From: Paracoccaceae bacterium
GTDB lineage: Bacteria > Pseudomonadota > Alphaproteobacteria > Rhodobacterales > Rhodobacteraceae
Length of the DNA: 64,000 nt
Assembly: GCA_014872815.1 (NCBI GenBank)
Contig: WKFK01000014.1
Span: 434,001 to 498,000, forward strand
Direction of reading: 5' to 3'
Part shown: positions 18,561 to 27,500 of the stretch, one piece after another
How positions within the stretch are numbered: position 1 is the first letter of the stretch
Layout: each line of letters starts with the position of its first letter
Translations under genes and position numbers: made by a program
The notes under the pieces: model-generated
The model's database searches: none
What the model saw: the letters and a program-made list of their open reading frames with translations, nothing else
Told to the model about the DNA's origin: nothing

Positions 18561-19589
18561 TCAACCGCCATACATCTCCGCCAAGTCCACGGTCCCACGT
18601 TCGTTCAGGTCCGCCTTGTGCGCACTTAGGAAAGTCTTTGCAGCCGCCTGCCCCGCCTCTTTCAAATGATGCAATACCGACGTCACCGGCCAGCTTTTGG
18701 TCGCCACCGACAAGCGGGTCATCAGCGCATCATCTGCAATCATATGCACCTTCACCTCCCGCTTTTCTTCACGGCTCAGCGTACCCTGCTCGATCAACCT
18801 TTGCACAAATGCCACGGCTCGCAGCTCACTTAACAGTGAGGAGTTAAAGCTGATCTCATTGATGCGATTGGTGATTTGCTGTGGCGTCACCGGCAATGTG
18901 TCCCGCCGCAACGGATTGATGTTCACGATCACCACATCCTCGGGCAAATCCCGCCGGTATAGCGGCCACAACGACGGGTTGCCCGTATAGCCCCCATCCC
19001 AAAACGCCTCTGTCTTCCCCGTGGTTTCATCAAACACGTCTACTGCCTTAAACAAGGTTGGCAAACAGGCCGAGGCCAGCAACGCGTCGGTGCTGATCTC
19101 ACGTCCTGCAAACACCCGCGCTTTGCCAGAACGCACATTGGTGGCACAGACAAACAGCTTTGGCCCTTCGTCCGCGCACACCTGATCAAAGCTGAACTGA
19201 TCGACAATATCGCGCAGCGGATGCTCATAAAGCGGCCCCATGGCGTAAGGCGAGGTCATCCGCTGCATCATGTCCGCCGCCATAAACGGCCAGCTGTACT
19301 CCAGCGCCCGGCTCACAAGGCCCGGCGGCACGGCCGCAAACCAGGCATCCATGCCCGGCACCTGCGCCGCGCCCATCTGCTGCCAGAACCAGTCCAAATT
19401 GGCCCGCGCCCCGTCACGCCCGCCCTCAAGCAGCCCGGCCTTCAAAGCCGCGCCATTCATCGCACCCGCAGAGGTGCCGGTGATCCCGGCAATCTCGATG
19501 TCTTCATCCTGCAACAGGACGTCCAACACGCCCCAAGTGAAGGCCCCATGCGCGCCGCCACCTTGCAAAGCCAGATTGATGCGCTTCAT
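18561..19589 (-). CDS. Patatin-like phospholipase/acyl hydrolase
   Basis: 342 residues with the full patatin catalytic set: oxyanion-hole GGGAHG at 10-15, nucleophile Ser40 in GTSAG (38-42), and catalytic Asp198 in the DGG motif. It lacks a signal peptide, so it is probably cytoplasmic. It lies 15 bases after the 3-hydroxybutyrate dehydrogenase gene on the same strand. This suggests a role in storage-polymer or lipid turnover yielding 3-hydroxybutyrate. That link is inference from position; phospholipase action is equally possible. Confidence 0.85.
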   Translation of the reverse strand: MKRINLALQGGGAHGAFTWGVLDVLLQDEDIEIAGITGTSAGAMNGAALKAGLLEGGRDGARANLDWFWQQMGAAQVPGMDAWFAAVPPGLVSRALEYSWPFMAADMMQRMTSPYAMGPLYEHPLRDIVDQFSFDQVCADEGPKLFVCATNVRSGKARVFAGREISTDALLASACLPTLFKAVDVFDETTGKTEAFWDGGYTGNPSLWPLYRRDLPEDVVIVNINPLRRDTLPVTPQQITNRINEISFNSSLLSELRAVAFVQRLIEQGTLSREEKREVKVHMIADDALMTRLSVATKSWPVTSVLHHLKEAGQAAAKTFLSAHKADLNERGTVDLAEMYGG

Positions 19590-19604
19590 GAGGCCATCCC
19601 TTCC

Positions 19605-20378
19605 TTACAAGGCTGTCCAGCCGCCATCCACGCTGATCGTGGTGCCGGTGATCTGCGCCGCCGCATCAGACGCAAGGAAACACACTGTGCCGCCCAATTG
19701 CTCCACAGTCGCAAACTCGCGGCTTGGTTGTCTTTCCAACATCACCTTTTTGATTACCTCTTCGCGCCCCATGTTGTATTTCTCCATGGTGTCCGGGATC
19801 TGTGCTTCTACCAATGGGGTGAGCACATAGCCCGGGCAAATCGCATTACAGGTGATTGGCTCTTCTGCCGTTTCCAGAGCCACCGTCTTGGTCATGCCGA
19901 CTACGCCGTGTTTCGCCGCGACATAAGCCGCCTTGAATGGAGATGCGGTCAAACCATGCGCGCTGGCGATGTTGATTACCCGGCCCCAACCGCGTTTGCG
20001 CATATGGGGCAGCGCCGCCGCCGTCGTGTGAAATACCGAGTTCATATTGATCGCGATGATGGCGTCCCACTTGTCTACCGGAAACTCATCAATCGGCGCC
20101 ACATGCTGAATACCAGCATTGTTCACCAGCACATCACAGCCCCCGGCATCCTCAATCAACCGTCGACATTGATCGCCTTTAGACATATCGGCCGCGATGT
20201 AGCGCGCGTTTACGCCAAACTCCGCCGCGATTTCCGCTGCCAGCGTATGATCTTCTTCGCGATCGGTAAACGAGTTCAGCACCACATCCGCCCCGGCCCG
20301 CGCCAATTCCCGCGCCACACCCAGACCGATTCCCGAATTGCTGCCCGTCACAATTGCCGTTTTGCCCTGCATAGTCAT
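19605..20378 (-). CDS. bdhA: D-3-hydroxybutyrate dehydrogenase (SDR family)
   Basis: Short-chain dehydrogenase converting 3-hydroxybutyrate to acetoacetate with NAD+. The 257 residues have TGSNSGIG (11-18), NNAGIQHV, the catalytic Ser-Tyr-Lys set with YVAAK, and the C-terminal GTTISVDGGWTAL typical of the bacterial 3-hydroxybutyrate dehydrogenases. ATGs at codons 1 and 3 are both possible. Operon with the downstream patatin. Family certain, substrate very likely. Confidence 0.88.
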   Translation of the reverse strand: MTMQGKTAIVTGSNSGIGLGVARELARAGADVVLNSFTDREEDHTLAAEIAAEFGVNARYIAADMSKGDQCRRLIEDAGGCDVLVNNAGIQHVAPIDEFPVDKWDAIIAINMNSVFHTTAAALPHMRKRGWGRVINIASAHGLTASPFKAAYVAAKHGVVGMTKTVALETAEEPITCNAICPGYVLTPLVEAQIPDTMEKYNMGREEVIKKVMLERQPSREFATVEQLGGTVCFLASDAAAQITGTTISVDGGWTAL

Positions 20379-20483
20379 CTGACTTCCCTTCTCATCTCGG
20401 TTGCGCGCAGCATATCATGCTGCACCCGCAAAATAAGGGGAATCCGCACCACCCGTACTCATACGTAGATCTGCCGCTTGGTC

Positions 20484-20510
20484 AAAAAAAACGCCCGCGC
20501 GAAGCGGGCG
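20484..20510 (-). terminator. Strong intrinsic terminator, minus strand
   Basis: CGCCCGC/GCGGGCG perfect 7-bp GC stem with a 5-base loop, followed on the minus strand by eight T residues (20491-20484). Confidence 0.85.
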
Positions 20511-20640
20511 TAAAGTTATTGAGGCAGGTTTCATACAGGCAAGAAACCTATCGAGCAGTGACTCCTTTATAGGCGTTACTGCGCCGGTCTCCAAGCTAAA
20601 AGTTTGATAAGCCACCAATCCGCCGTTACTTTTTGGGTAA
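20484..20640 (-). ncRNA. Candidate small RNA ending in a strong terminator
   Basis: The 294-base gap between bdhA and the YejA-like gene carries a strong minus-strand terminator (20484-20510) that serves no recognised upstream gene. Before it on the same strand are two further hairpins: AGGTTTC/GAAACCT (20526-20549) and GGCG/CGCC (20572-20585). The upstream limit is a guess. I see no convincing coding frame or promoter box. Alternatively it terminates antisense transcription from the divergent gene. Confidence 0.35.
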
Positions 20641-20672
20641 GTAAAAAATCAACCAACAGGATTGTTCAGGCA

Positions 20673-22490
20673 ATGACACCAATACGTTTCCCCAAAGTCA
20701 CCAGTGCCGCCGCCGCGCTAGCGCTCACACTGGTCGGCACGCAGACCTTCGCGGAACCCCAACATGGCATTGCTATGTATGGCGAGCCCGCTTTGCCACA
20801 GGATTTTGTGTCACTGCCCTACGCCAACCCCGACGCCCCCAAAGGCGGCCGCGTGGTCACCGGCAATGGCGGCAGCTTTGATTCCCTGAACCCATATGTG
20901 CGCAAAGGCGAGGTACCGTGGCAACTCCGCTTCTTTGCCGTAGAATCACTCATGGGGCGCAACTGGGATGAGCCGTTCGCTCTATACGGTCTTTTGGCCG
21001 AATCGATTGAGACACCAGAAGACCGCTCCTGGGTCGAATTCACCCTGCGCGAAGAAGCCCGATTCTCTGACGGCAGCCCGGTCACCGTCGAAGACGTGAT
21101 CTGGTCCTACGAAACCCTCGGCACAATCGGCCACCCACGTTACCGCGGCTTCTGGGGCAAAGTGGACAAGATCGAGGCCACCGGCGAACGCTCCGTACGC
21201 CTCACCTTTAACACCGAAGACCGGGAACTGGCCCTGATCGCTGGCTTGCGCCCAATCCTGAGCAAAGCACAGTTCGAGGGCAAATCCTTTGAGGACGCAA
21301 CGCTCGAAAACTTTCCCATTGGCTCCGCCCCTTACGCCATCACTGATTTTGAGGCTGGTCGTTTCGTGACCCTGACACGCAATGAAGACTACTGGGGCAA
21401 GGATCTGCCATTCCGCAACGGCACTCACAACTTTGACGAGATCAAAATCGACTTCTTCGGCGACAGTTCCGTGATGTTCGAAGCCTTCAAGGCGGGCGAG
21501 ATTTCCTACGTGCGCGAATTCAACGCTGAAAAATGGGCCTCAAATTACAACTTCTCGCTGGCGCAATCCGGCGACGTGGTGAAATCCGAAATCCCGCACC
21601 AAAAGCCCTCCGGCATCACCGGCTTTGTGATGAACACCCGCAAAGCCCCGCTGGATGACATCCGGGTGCGTGACGCGTTGATGCATGTCTTCAACTTCGA
21701 GTTCATCAATGACACCATGACCGGCTCTCGCCAACCGCGCATCACCTCATTCTTCTCCGGCTCTCTCCTGGGCATGGACGACGGCCCGGCCCAAGGCCGC
21801 GTTGCAGAGCTGCTGCAACCGTTTGCCGACGACCTGCCGCCAGAGGCACTTGCGGGCTACACCCTGCCCACATCTGACGGCTCCGCCCGCAACCGCGCCA
21901 ACCTGCGCAAAGCGCTCAACCTGATGGAGGAAGCCGGCTACGCTGTGGTGGACGGCAAGCTGCAAAACGCGGATGGCGAGGTGCTGGCGCTGGAAATCCT
22001 GCTCAAGCAAGGCGACACCGAGAACAAAGCCATCATCGACATCTACGCCAAAGCGCTCGAAGGCCTCGGCGTGGAGCTGACGGTCACCCAGGTGGACGGC
22101 CCTCAGTACACCGAACGCACGGCGGCTTTTGACTTTGACATCACCAACTACCGCCGCGCGCTTTCCCTGTCTCCGGGCAACGAGCAAAACCTCTATTGGG
22201 GCTCCGCGGCGGCTGATCAAACCGGCTCACGCAACTTGATGGGTGTAAAATCCCCGGCCATCGACGCCATGATCAACGAAATGCTGACCGCGACGTCCCA
22301 AGAGGACTTTGTCGCCGCCACCAAGGCGCTCGACCGCGTCCTGACCTCCGGCCGCTACGTGATCCCAATCTGGAAGTACGCCGTGGGCCGCATAGCCCAC
22401 CAGAAAGAGCTGCACTTCCCGAAAGACAACCTGCCAATTTACGGCGATGGTGTGGATTGGTTGCCAGGTGTCTGGTGGTACGAAGACTAA
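20673..22490 (+). CDS. YejA-like extracellular solute-binding protein (family 5)
   Basis: Periplasmic oligopeptide-type binding protein of 605 residues. The chosen ATG opens a clean Sec signal peptide (about 1-27, ending TFA). After it come HGIAMYGEPALP and LPYANPDAPKGG, typical of the YejA (microcin C/peptide) branch of SBP_bac_5. No permease or ATPase gene is beside it, so it is an orphan component whose transporter must be elsewhere. A terminator follows at once. Family certain; ligand unknown. Confidence 0.88.
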   Translation: MTPIRFPKVTSAAAALALTLVGTQTFAEPQHGIAMYGEPALPQDFVSLPYANPDAPKGGRVVTGNGGSFDSLNPYVRKGEVPWQLRFFAVESLMGRNWDEPFALYGLLAESIETPEDRSWVEFTLREEARFSDGSPVTVEDVIWSYETLGTIGHPRYRGFWGKVDKIEATGERSVRLTFNTEDRELALIAGLRPILSKAQFEGKSFEDATLENFPIGSAPYAITDFEAGRFVTLTRNEDYWGKDLPFRNGTHNFDEIKIDFFGDSSVMFEAFKAGEISYVREFNAEKWASNYNFSLAQSGDVVKSEIPHQKPSGITGFVMNTRKAPLDDIRVRDALMHVFNFEFINDTMTGSRQPRITSFFSGSLLGMDDGPAQGRVAELLQPFADDLPPEALAGYTLPTSDGSARNRANLRKALNLMEEAGYAVVDGKLQNADGEVLALEILLKQGDTENKAIIDIYAKALEGLGVELTVTQVDGPQYTERTAAFDFDITNYRRALSLSPGNEQNLYWGSAAADQTGSRNLMGVKSPAIDAMINEMLTATSQEDFVAATKALDRVLTSGRYVIPIWKYAVGRIAHQKELHFPKDNLPIYGDGVDWLPGVWWYED

Positions 22491-22494
22491 AACT

Positions 22495-22520
22495 AAGGGC
22501 GCCGCAAGGCGCCCTTTTTA
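22495..22520 (+). terminator. Intrinsic terminator after the YejA-like gene
   Basis: AAGGGCGCC/GGCGCCCTT perfect 9-bp stem with a GCAA tetraloop, followed by TTTA. It starts five bases after the stop. It can also serve the convergent thiC remnant. Confidence 0.85.
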
Positions 22521-22536
22521 GTTTTATCACAACCTC

Positions 22537-23126
<590 letters not shown>

Positions 23127-23139
23127 TGTGGCGCTCCTT

Positions 23140-23173
23140 AAGCTCAAGTCTCAAAATGACACCAGATGAGCTT
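23140..23173 (-). promoter_or_regulatory. Inverted repeat abutting the thiC ribosome site (likely expression platform)
   Basis: AAGCTCA (23140-23146) and TGAGCTT (23167-23173) form a 7-bp stem. On the minus strand its 3' arm runs straight into the AAGGAG ribosome site of thiC. The position between the TPP aptamer and the start codon fits a sequestering stem. Confidence 0.4.
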
Positions 23174-23243
23174 GGGAGGACCCACAGGGACAACACGCCT
23201 GCAGTTCAGAACACACACACCACAAATGACGCGGTTTCTGTAG

Positions 23244-23341
23244 CTTCCTACGCCAGTGTCAACTGGGTCAGGTTCAAAGGGTCGCGAAATCAGACAAATA
23301 TCCTGTCTGCCTCTCAGCCCCCGAGGCGGGACTCCCCTGCG
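23244..23341 (-). promoter_or_regulatory. TPP riboswitch (THI element)
   Basis: On the minus strand the aptamer has the conserved GGGGAGTCCC start, CTGAGAG (23317-23311), the ACCCTTTGAACCTGA core (about 23283-23269), and the GACACTGGCGTAGGAAG 3' end. These are the hallmark blocks of thiamine pyrophosphate riboswitches. It lies about 118 bases upstream of the thiC start. All consensus blocks look intact although the gene it controls is wrecked. Confidence 0.95.
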
Positions 23342-23450
23342 TGTGTCACATGCGTAATGCGCGAGTCGTAAAAAACACAATCTTTAGCTGAAACCCCTAA
23401 TCCGACTGCCAGGCGAAGCAGACACGTTAACCTTTGGTGGCCAGAAATTC

Positions 23451-23493
23451 GCACCTCCGCGAAACAGTCGCGATACCGACGTAATACCGACGT
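23451..23493 (-). repeat. 43-bp dispersed repeat, copy 1
   Basis: On the minus strand this copy begins at the last base of the P450 stop codon and reads ACGTCGGTATT, then ACGTCGGTATCGC, then GACTGTTTCGCGGAGGTGC. It matches 33841-33883 (plus strand) at 41 of 43 positions. It has an internal 11-base period (GTCGGTATT-AC, GTCGGTATC-GC, GACTGTTTC-GC). Confidence 0.85.
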
Positions 23494-24839
23494 TACTTTC
23501 GCCGCTCAATTCGTAGGTTAATGCCATCCCGCGACCGCACCGTCAGATGGGCAATTGGCACCGGCGCGTCACCGACCGGGGTTATTCGAAAATGCTTCAA
23601 AATCATCGATAGCATCAGCACGCCTTCAACCATCGCAAAGCCGGCGCCCGTGCAAACCCGACTGCCTGCGGAGAACGGCATATAAGCCTCACGCATACAC
23701 TGTTTGCCATTGTCTGTTTGCCACCGCGTCGGGTCAAACCCGTCTGGATTGTCCCACAATCGCTCCTGCCGATGCAGGTGCCATGGCGAGATAACCACCT
23801 GAGATCCCGAAGCAATATCGCGATCCCGAAAGTGCTCTGGACAGGTTGTTTCCCGCACCATCATGGGCACCGGTGGGTATAACCGCAGCGCCTCGCGGAA
23901 CACATCACGGCTGAATTTCAACTTGCTGACCGCGCCGAAATCTTCCGATAAATTTGCGGCTTCCTCTGCAACTTTTTCCTGCCATTCCGGGAACACGGCA
24001 CAGAGGTACAACGTCCAAGCCAAAGCCGAAGCGCTGGTTTCATGTCCCGCCAGAAAGAAGATCGCAACTTGATCGACCATCTCATTGGCATCAAATGATT
24101 TTCCGGTTTCAGGATCAACCGTGGTCATGATCTTTGTCGCGAGATCGTCAGGAGCGTTACCGGCCTGAATAGCCTGCATCCGATCCTCAGTAAGCTGGGT
24201 GATCAGGCCGCGAATACTGGCCGCCGTGCGTTTGGTTTCTTTTCGGAAAAACCTTGGAAACCAACGCGGTAAAGGCAGAAACGCACCCAAGTTCACAATC
24301 GGCGCGCTACGCTGATAGGTGCGAAATTCGTCAAAAACTCTACCGGCCACCTCATGTTCAATCGGGATCGAGAACAAGGTACGAAAGATCACGTCCGCTG
24401 CCGCGTGACTGGTTTCCTCTTCAATCTCAACAACTTGCCCAACACTTTTCCCAAGTCGAGCCACCGCAGCTTCGCTTGCCGCCCACATCGCCGGAAAGGT
24501 ATCGCGCAGCCGTCCCCCTTCAAAAGCCGGATCGATAATCCGCCGCTGCCGCTTCCACACCTCGCCATTGGTTAGGAACACCGACTCCCCCAAAAGCGGT
24601 TTCAGACCTTCGCTAACCCGTTGAGATTTTGGGAAATCATCCGGCCGTTCCTTCAAAACAGTTTTTATTAACGAAGGCTGGTTGATCATGTAGGAGCGGA
24701 AAAACGGCGTTCGAAACTCCGCCATCCAAGCGCGATACAGTTTTGCAGGCTGCGCCGACAAAAGGTCTTTGCGAAAGAGCTTCACATACTGCCGAAGCGT
24801 GACTTTCTCAGGCCGCGGCGTTGGTTTTGGAGGGGTCAT
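23493..24839 (-). CDS. Cytochrome P450
   Basis: Heme-thiolate monooxygenase of 448 residues. The axial Cys396 lies in FSAGSRVCTG, the I-helix oxygen-activating AGHETS is at 264-269, and the K-helix ExxR is at 316-319 (EALR). No membrane anchor or reductase domain is present, so it needs a separate ferredoxin/reductase that is not in view. It is translationally coupled (ATGA) to an upstream hydrolase gene, implying one pathway. The ETTCPEH and FDPTRW segments fit bacterial CYP-type fatty-acid or terpenoid hydroxylases. The substrate is unknown. Confidence 0.93.
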   Translation of the reverse strand: MTPPKPTPRPEKVTLRQYVKLFRKDLLSAQPAKLYRAWMAEFRTPFFRSYMINQPSLIKTVLKERPDDFPKSQRVSEGLKPLLGESVFLTNGEVWKRQRRIIDPAFEGGRLRDTFPAMWAASEAAVARLGKSVGQVVEIEEETSHAAADVIFRTLFSIPIEHEVAGRVFDEFRTYQRSAPIVNLGAFLPLPRWFPRFFRKETKRTAASIRGLITQLTEDRMQAIQAGNAPDDLATKIMTTVDPETGKSFDANEMVDQVAIFFLAGHETSASALAWTLYLCAVFPEWQEKVAEEAANLSEDFGAVSKLKFSRDVFREALRLYPPVPMMVRETTCPEHFRDRDIASGSQVVISPWHLHRQERLWDNPDGFDPTRWQTDNGKQCMREAYMPFSAGSRVCTGAGFAMVEGVLMLSMILKHFRITPVGDAPVPIAHLTVRSRDGINLRIERRK

Positions 24840-26053
24840 GAAGCCACCGACGTGAATTTGTTGACCGGCTTTTCTATACGAGAGCCAGAAGCTTTGCGCC
24901 CCTCATAGCGCTCTGACAGTGTTTTTGGTCCCGCCGTAATACGGAAGTAATCATAGTCCCCTGGCCGATCAAAGGCGCAAAGGTATTGAAAATGCAGCCG
25001 AAAAAACCGCCACCGCAGTTCTGCCCACCGCTCTTCGGACAGCGTTTGGGTGAAAGCAGCCGAGAACACCAAGGGCCACCGTTTGCCCCCTTCAGGTGCG
25101 ACACCAGACACAGCCACCGGATCGCAAAGTGCGAAAGCACAGCCATCACCAGGCGCTGTCACATCAACCCACGCAAGCTCAGTACGCTGGCACAAATATG
25201 CCAAATCCGCCCGCAACCGCTCTGCCTTGGGCAGGAACGACACCATAGGGACCACCTGCCCCAAGGACAGAAAACCGAGCGCTGGACCACCCTCTGGCAC
25301 ACGACCATCCCGGATCAAATCCGCCAAAACCGACACCGCCAGATGGGCCCCACTGGAATGGCCGACCACCAAAACTTCGTCACACTCCGACTGTAAGGCT
25401 TCGGCAATGCGATCCGCAAATTCCCCCATCCGCGCTTCCAACTCAGGCGGATTTGCGCCCTTGGTGGAGGCCGAATAGGCATAGTCATGCATCAGGTAGT
25501 AGGCAAAGAACTTGCCGTCATGCTTTTGAAACCATTGAAGAATTGGTAAAACCACGATCACCCCGAACACCGCGGTCCACTCCGGCAGAACCATCGCCAA
25601 CCCTTTGCCAATGCCCCAGGCAACCAGCAGGGCCAACAGCAACTGCACCAACAAAAACACCACCGGATAGAGCGCCGCAATCACAGGCCCCTTGCGTAAC
25701 TGCATCAGCCGCCACAACGCGCCAGTGCCAATATAGGTCCAAGCCGTCCGTAGAAGCTGCCCATAGGTCGACACAATGCCCCGCTCCATGCTGTCGCGCA
25801 CTATGTCGGACCACACCAGAACCTCAACGTCGCTTTGCGTCTCCTGCCCCTCGATATGGCCTGTCACATGCCAGCCATAGGGCCCGCCATCAGCAACCTT
25901 GGCAGACAGAACAATCTCATAGTCAGAAATGGCGGCCTGCGCTGCGCCTTCCTTGCGGTACAACTCGCGGTAACGGCGCGGGTGAATCGGGTCATAGCCC
26001 GGAATATAAAACACCCGACGCGTACGCACCTGCCTATATTGGGCCTCTGCCAT
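24836..26053 (-). CDS. Membrane-associated alpha/beta hydrolase, unassigned family
   Basis: 405 residues. The N-terminal VFYIPGYDPIHPRRY resembles a hydrolase oxyanion-strand opening. Two hydrophobic segments lie at about 124-148 and 156-176. A nucleophile elbow GHSSG at 231-235 places Ser233 as catalytic residue. The gene overlaps the P450 start codon region (ATGA), so the two are co-translated. The role is probably ester or lactone hydrolysis on a P450 substrate or product at the inner membrane; that is inference. I do not recognise a named family. Confidence 0.6.
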   Translation of the reverse strand: MAEAQYRQVRTRRVFYIPGYDPIHPRRYRELYRKEGAAQAAISDYEIVLSAKVADGGPYGWHVTGHIEGQETQSDVEVLVWSDIVRDSMERGIVSTYGQLLRTAWTYIGTGALWRLMQLRKGPVIAALYPVVFLLVQLLLALLVAWGIGKGLAMVLPEWTAVFGVIVVLPILQWFQKHDGKFFAYYLMHDYAYSASTKGANPPELEARMGEFADRIAEALQSECDEVLVVGHSSGAHLAVSVLADLIRDGRVPEGGPALGFLSLGQVVPMVSFLPKAERLRADLAYLCQRTELAWVDVTAPGDGCAFALCDPVAVSGVAPEGGKRWPLVFSAAFTQTLSEERWAELRWRFFRLHFQYLCAFDRPGDYDYFRITAGPKTLSERYEGRKASGSRIEKPVNKFTSVAS

Positions 26054-26107
26054 GACCAGCCTCTCCTTTGGAAGGAGTGTAACCGCTCACTTTGGCAAAA
26101 TTAAGCC

Positions 26108-26860
26108 TTATCCGAGGGTTGCGAGTGCCGGAAAGGTCTCCAGCAGCCAGTAGGAGAAGCTCGAGAACGCACCGGTCACTAGCATGATCCCTACAAACAA
26201 CAGCAAGCCCCCCATGACCTTCTCGATTGTGCCCATGTGGCGCTTGAGTTTATTCATCACGCCCATTGCCCGATTGAGGAAGATGGCAGCCAGCAGAAAG
26301 GGAATACCAAGGCCAGCCGCATAGACGCCAAGCAAAACCGTCCCGCGCGCAATAGACGCTTCCCCAGCGGCCAAAGACAGAATCGCGCCGAGCTGCGGCC
26401 CGATGCAAGGCGTCCAGCCAAAGGCAAAGGCCAACCCCAGCACGTATGCTCCAAAAGCAGATCCGCCAGATTCTCCGGTCTCAATCCGCGCTTCGCGATC
26501 CAGGAACGGGATACGAAACACATTCAAGAAATGCAGACCAAAGACGATTACAACACCGCCTGCAATTTTGCTGAAAAGCTCCTGATTTTGCAGAAAAAAC
26601 GCCCCAAACGCCGAGGCCGTAAAGCCCAGGAACAGAAACACCGTCGACAGGCCCATCACAAAGAACAGAGCCGCCAAGATTGCCTTGCGCCGCGCCTCTT
26701 GTTCTGTGGTGAGCTCCGACATGCTGACGCCGCTCATATAGGCCAAATAGGGTGGCACGATGGGCAGTACACAGGGGCTGAGAAACGAGATCATTCCCGC
26801 TGCCAGCGCCACAAACATTGCGGGCAATAGGCCCGCGTCGATGATATCGATTCCAAACAT
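26108..26860 (-). CDS. ccdA: Cytochrome c biogenesis protein CcdA
   Basis: Inner-membrane thiol relay that carries electrons from cytoplasmic thioredoxin to periplasmic CcmG/TlpA for cytochrome c maturation. The 250 residues have about six membrane segments, Cys30 in SPCVLPIVPPY and Cys152 in GWTPCIGPQ, the redox pair of the family. It is followed by the separate hydrolase-P450 pair, 54 bases away, with no obvious functional link. Confidence 0.93.
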   Translation of the reverse strand: MFGIDIIDAGLLPAMFVALAAGMISFLSPCVLPIVPPYLAYMSGVSMSELTTEQEARRKAILAALFFVMGLSTVFLFLGFTASAFGAFFLQNQELFSKIAGGVVIVFGLHFLNVFRIPFLDREARIETGESGGSAFGAYVLGLAFAFGWTPCIGPQLGAILSLAAGEASIARGTVLLGVYAAGLGIPFLLAAIFLNRAMGVMNKLKRHMGTIEKVMGGLLLFVGIMLVTGAFSSFSYWLLETFPALATLG

Positions 26861-26953
26861 GTCCCACCCTTAGACCACCACCAGAAGAAGGTCACGTGCA
26901 CAGGTGGTCACATCCCTGTGGACAGATCGTAACATCCTGCCTATGTCCGTCTT

Positions 26954-27175
26954 ATGGATTTGGAAGTAGATGCAATTGGCCTGTTGTGCCCCCTGCCCGT
27001 CTTGCGCCTGCGCAAGCGTATGGAACCCTTAGAAACCGGTGCGAAAGTGCTTTTACTGGCGGATGATCCGGCGGCGATCGTCGACGTGCCACATTTCTGT
27101 AACGAGGCCGGACATGCCTTTGTCAGCATGACAGAAGCCGATGGTCACTTACGGTTCGTCGTGCAAAAAGGCTGA
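26954..27175 (+). CDS. TusA-family sulfurtransferase
   Basis: A 73-residue SirA/TusA-fold protein with the CPLPVLR motif and reactive Cys12. TusA relays persulfide sulfur for tRNA thiolation or molybdenum-cofactor work. This short form stands alone, divergent from ccdA by 93 bases. Its sulfur donor and acceptor are not indicated by the neighbours. Confidence 0.83.
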   Translation: MDLEVDAIGLLCPLPVLRLRKRMEPLETGAKVLLLADDPAAIVDVPHFCNEAGHAFVSMTEADGHLRFVVQKG

Positions 27176-27252
27176 TTTAGTTCAACCGCTTACGACAACA
27201 ACAAAACAGGTCCGCGCGATCAAGCTTCATGTCAATTTCTATTTGGGATTTG

Positions 27253-27342
27253 TGGCGGAGAGACAGGGATTCGAACCCTGGAGACGGTTTCCCGCCTACA
27301 CACTTTCCAGGCGTGCGCCTTCGACCACTCGGCCACCTCTCC
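27253..27342 (-). tRNA. tRNA-Ser (anticodon GGA)
   Basis: On the minus strand, GGAGAGG pairs with TCTCTCC (one G-T pair). GCCGAGTGGTCGAAGGC forms the D arm, the anticodon loop CTGGAAA gives GGA, there is a long class II variable arm, and the T arm is CAGGG-TTCGAAT-CCCTG. Discriminator G and an encoded CCA follow (27255-27253). Confidence 0.97.
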
Positions 27343-27454
27343 GCATCAGAGCATTGGTCAGCTGACCGTCTCTCTGTGGAGCGGTGTTTAGCTTCAACTG
27401 TTGGGGGGATGCAAGAGGCAAATTGCGGTTATTTTTGCTTTTCCTAACAAAAAA

Positions 27455-27476
27455 GAGCCGCGCAATAGCGCGGCCC
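27455..27476 (-). terminator. Intrinsic terminator of the DAHP synthase gene
   Basis: GCCGCGC/GCGCGGC (27457-27474) with an AATA loop. On the minus strand it is followed by TCTTTTTTG, 26 bases after the stop. Confidence 0.85.
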
Positions 27477-27500
27477 TTATTTGTTTGCGTTTGAAGCCGT

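Noticed and set aside
20415..20618. 67-codon minus-strand frame between bdhA and the YejA-like gene
   Set aside because: It runs straight through a strong terminator and its oligo-T tract, and ends in the gap. A small RNA is the better reading.
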